A stretch of DNA of 5,642 bases from Candidatus Methylomirabilota bacterium (GTDB lineage: Bacteria > Methylomirabilota > Methylomirabilia > Methylomirabilales > JACPAU01): contig JACPAU010000215.1 in the NCBI GenBank assembly GCA_016180705.1, positions 1 to 5,642 on the forward strand. The letters are read 5' to 3'. The position numbers were made by a program, and so were the translations under genes. The notes under the pieces were generated by a model, which did not search any database, was not told where the DNA came from, and saw only the letters and a list, made by a program, of their open reading frames with translations. Each line of letters begins with the position of its first letter. Position 1 is the stretch's first letter. Below, piece after piece: positions 5,535-5,642 of this stretch.

Positions 5535-5642
5535 ATGATCAAGATGACCGTCCGGGGGATCGCCCTGGACCCGCTCACCAACATGCCCATCATCATCCTG
5601 AAGGACGTGGATGAGAAGCGGGCCCTCCCGATCTGGGTGGGG
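5535..5642 (+). CDS. DUF151 'bifunctional nuclease' family protein, N-terminal part (partial)
   Basis: The 36 visible codons carry the start of the DUF151 (DNase-RNase, PF02577) fold: '[15 protein letters not shown]' followed by 'IIILKD' and 'ALPIWVG'. This 'G-x-x-x-D-P-x-x-x-x-P' plus 'LPIWVG' pattern is characteristic of the family at residues 7-36. Plant members have been reported to have both RNase and DNase activity; the bacterial role is poorly defined. The catalytic and C-terminal parts lie beyond the window. The start is two bases after the HIT stop, so the two genes are almost certainly in one operon. A HIT-DUF151 pair next to each other recurs in my recollection of GC-rich genomes, but I cannot verify it here. 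This is a truncation by the window edge, not a broken gene. Confidence 0.88.
   Translation, partial: MIKMTVRGIALDPLTNMPIIILKDVDEKRALPIWVG

Overview
This is a compact, very GC-rich bacterial housekeeping segment. All genes lie on the + strand and are separated by short gaps or a few bases. Codon third positions are almost all G or C, and several genes have clear Shine-Dalgarno sequences. I see no mobile elements, CRISPR array, tRNA, rRNA or foreign-looking island. The gene content and order (plsC end, rpsA, sppA, IHF/HU-type protein, class III cyclase, HIT protein, DUF151 nuclease) and the base composition would fit a GC-rich lineage such as Methylomirabilota/NC10 or Rokubacteria, or a deltaproteobacterium-like group. 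That taxonomic guess is inference from memory of gene neighbourhoods and is not proven here.

Layout. Bases 1-150 are the C-terminal end of a gene that best resembles plsC (lysophosphatidate acyltransferase). Bases 174-1868 encode ribosomal protein S1 with six S1 domains. Bases 1888-2778 encode a short-form, membrane-anchored signal peptide peptidase SppA with an intact Ser/Lys dyad. After a GC palindrome, 2836-3117 encodes an IHF-beta/HU-type DNA-bending protein, followed by a second copy of the same 14-base palindrome core. Bases 3143-4978 encode a soluble protein of 611 residues: a C-terminal class III adenylate cyclase domain with all catalytic residues present, behind about 370 residues that I do not recognise. 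Bases 5032-5532 encode a HIT-family nucleotide phosphorylase/hydrolase with a CxxC pair. Bases 5535-5642 are the start of a DUF151 'bifunctional nuclease' gene that runs off the window.

How they fit together. The first half is a translation and envelope housekeeping cluster (lipid synthesis, ribosome, membrane peptide clearance, nucleoid protein). The second half concerns nucleotides: a probable cAMP producer, a probable dinucleoside polyphosphate/AMP-processing HIT enzyme and a nuclease. Tight spacing suggests co-transcription. A 40% GC patch inside the end of the cyclase gene could hold an internal promoter for the last two genes.

The least ordinary part is the cyclase gene. It has an unrecognised N-terminal domain, a Gly/Glu-rich insertion encoded by a G-quadruplex-like stretch in the cyclase fold, and an in-frame A_AAA_AAG slippery heptamer near its end. 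No clearly new multi-gene system is visible.
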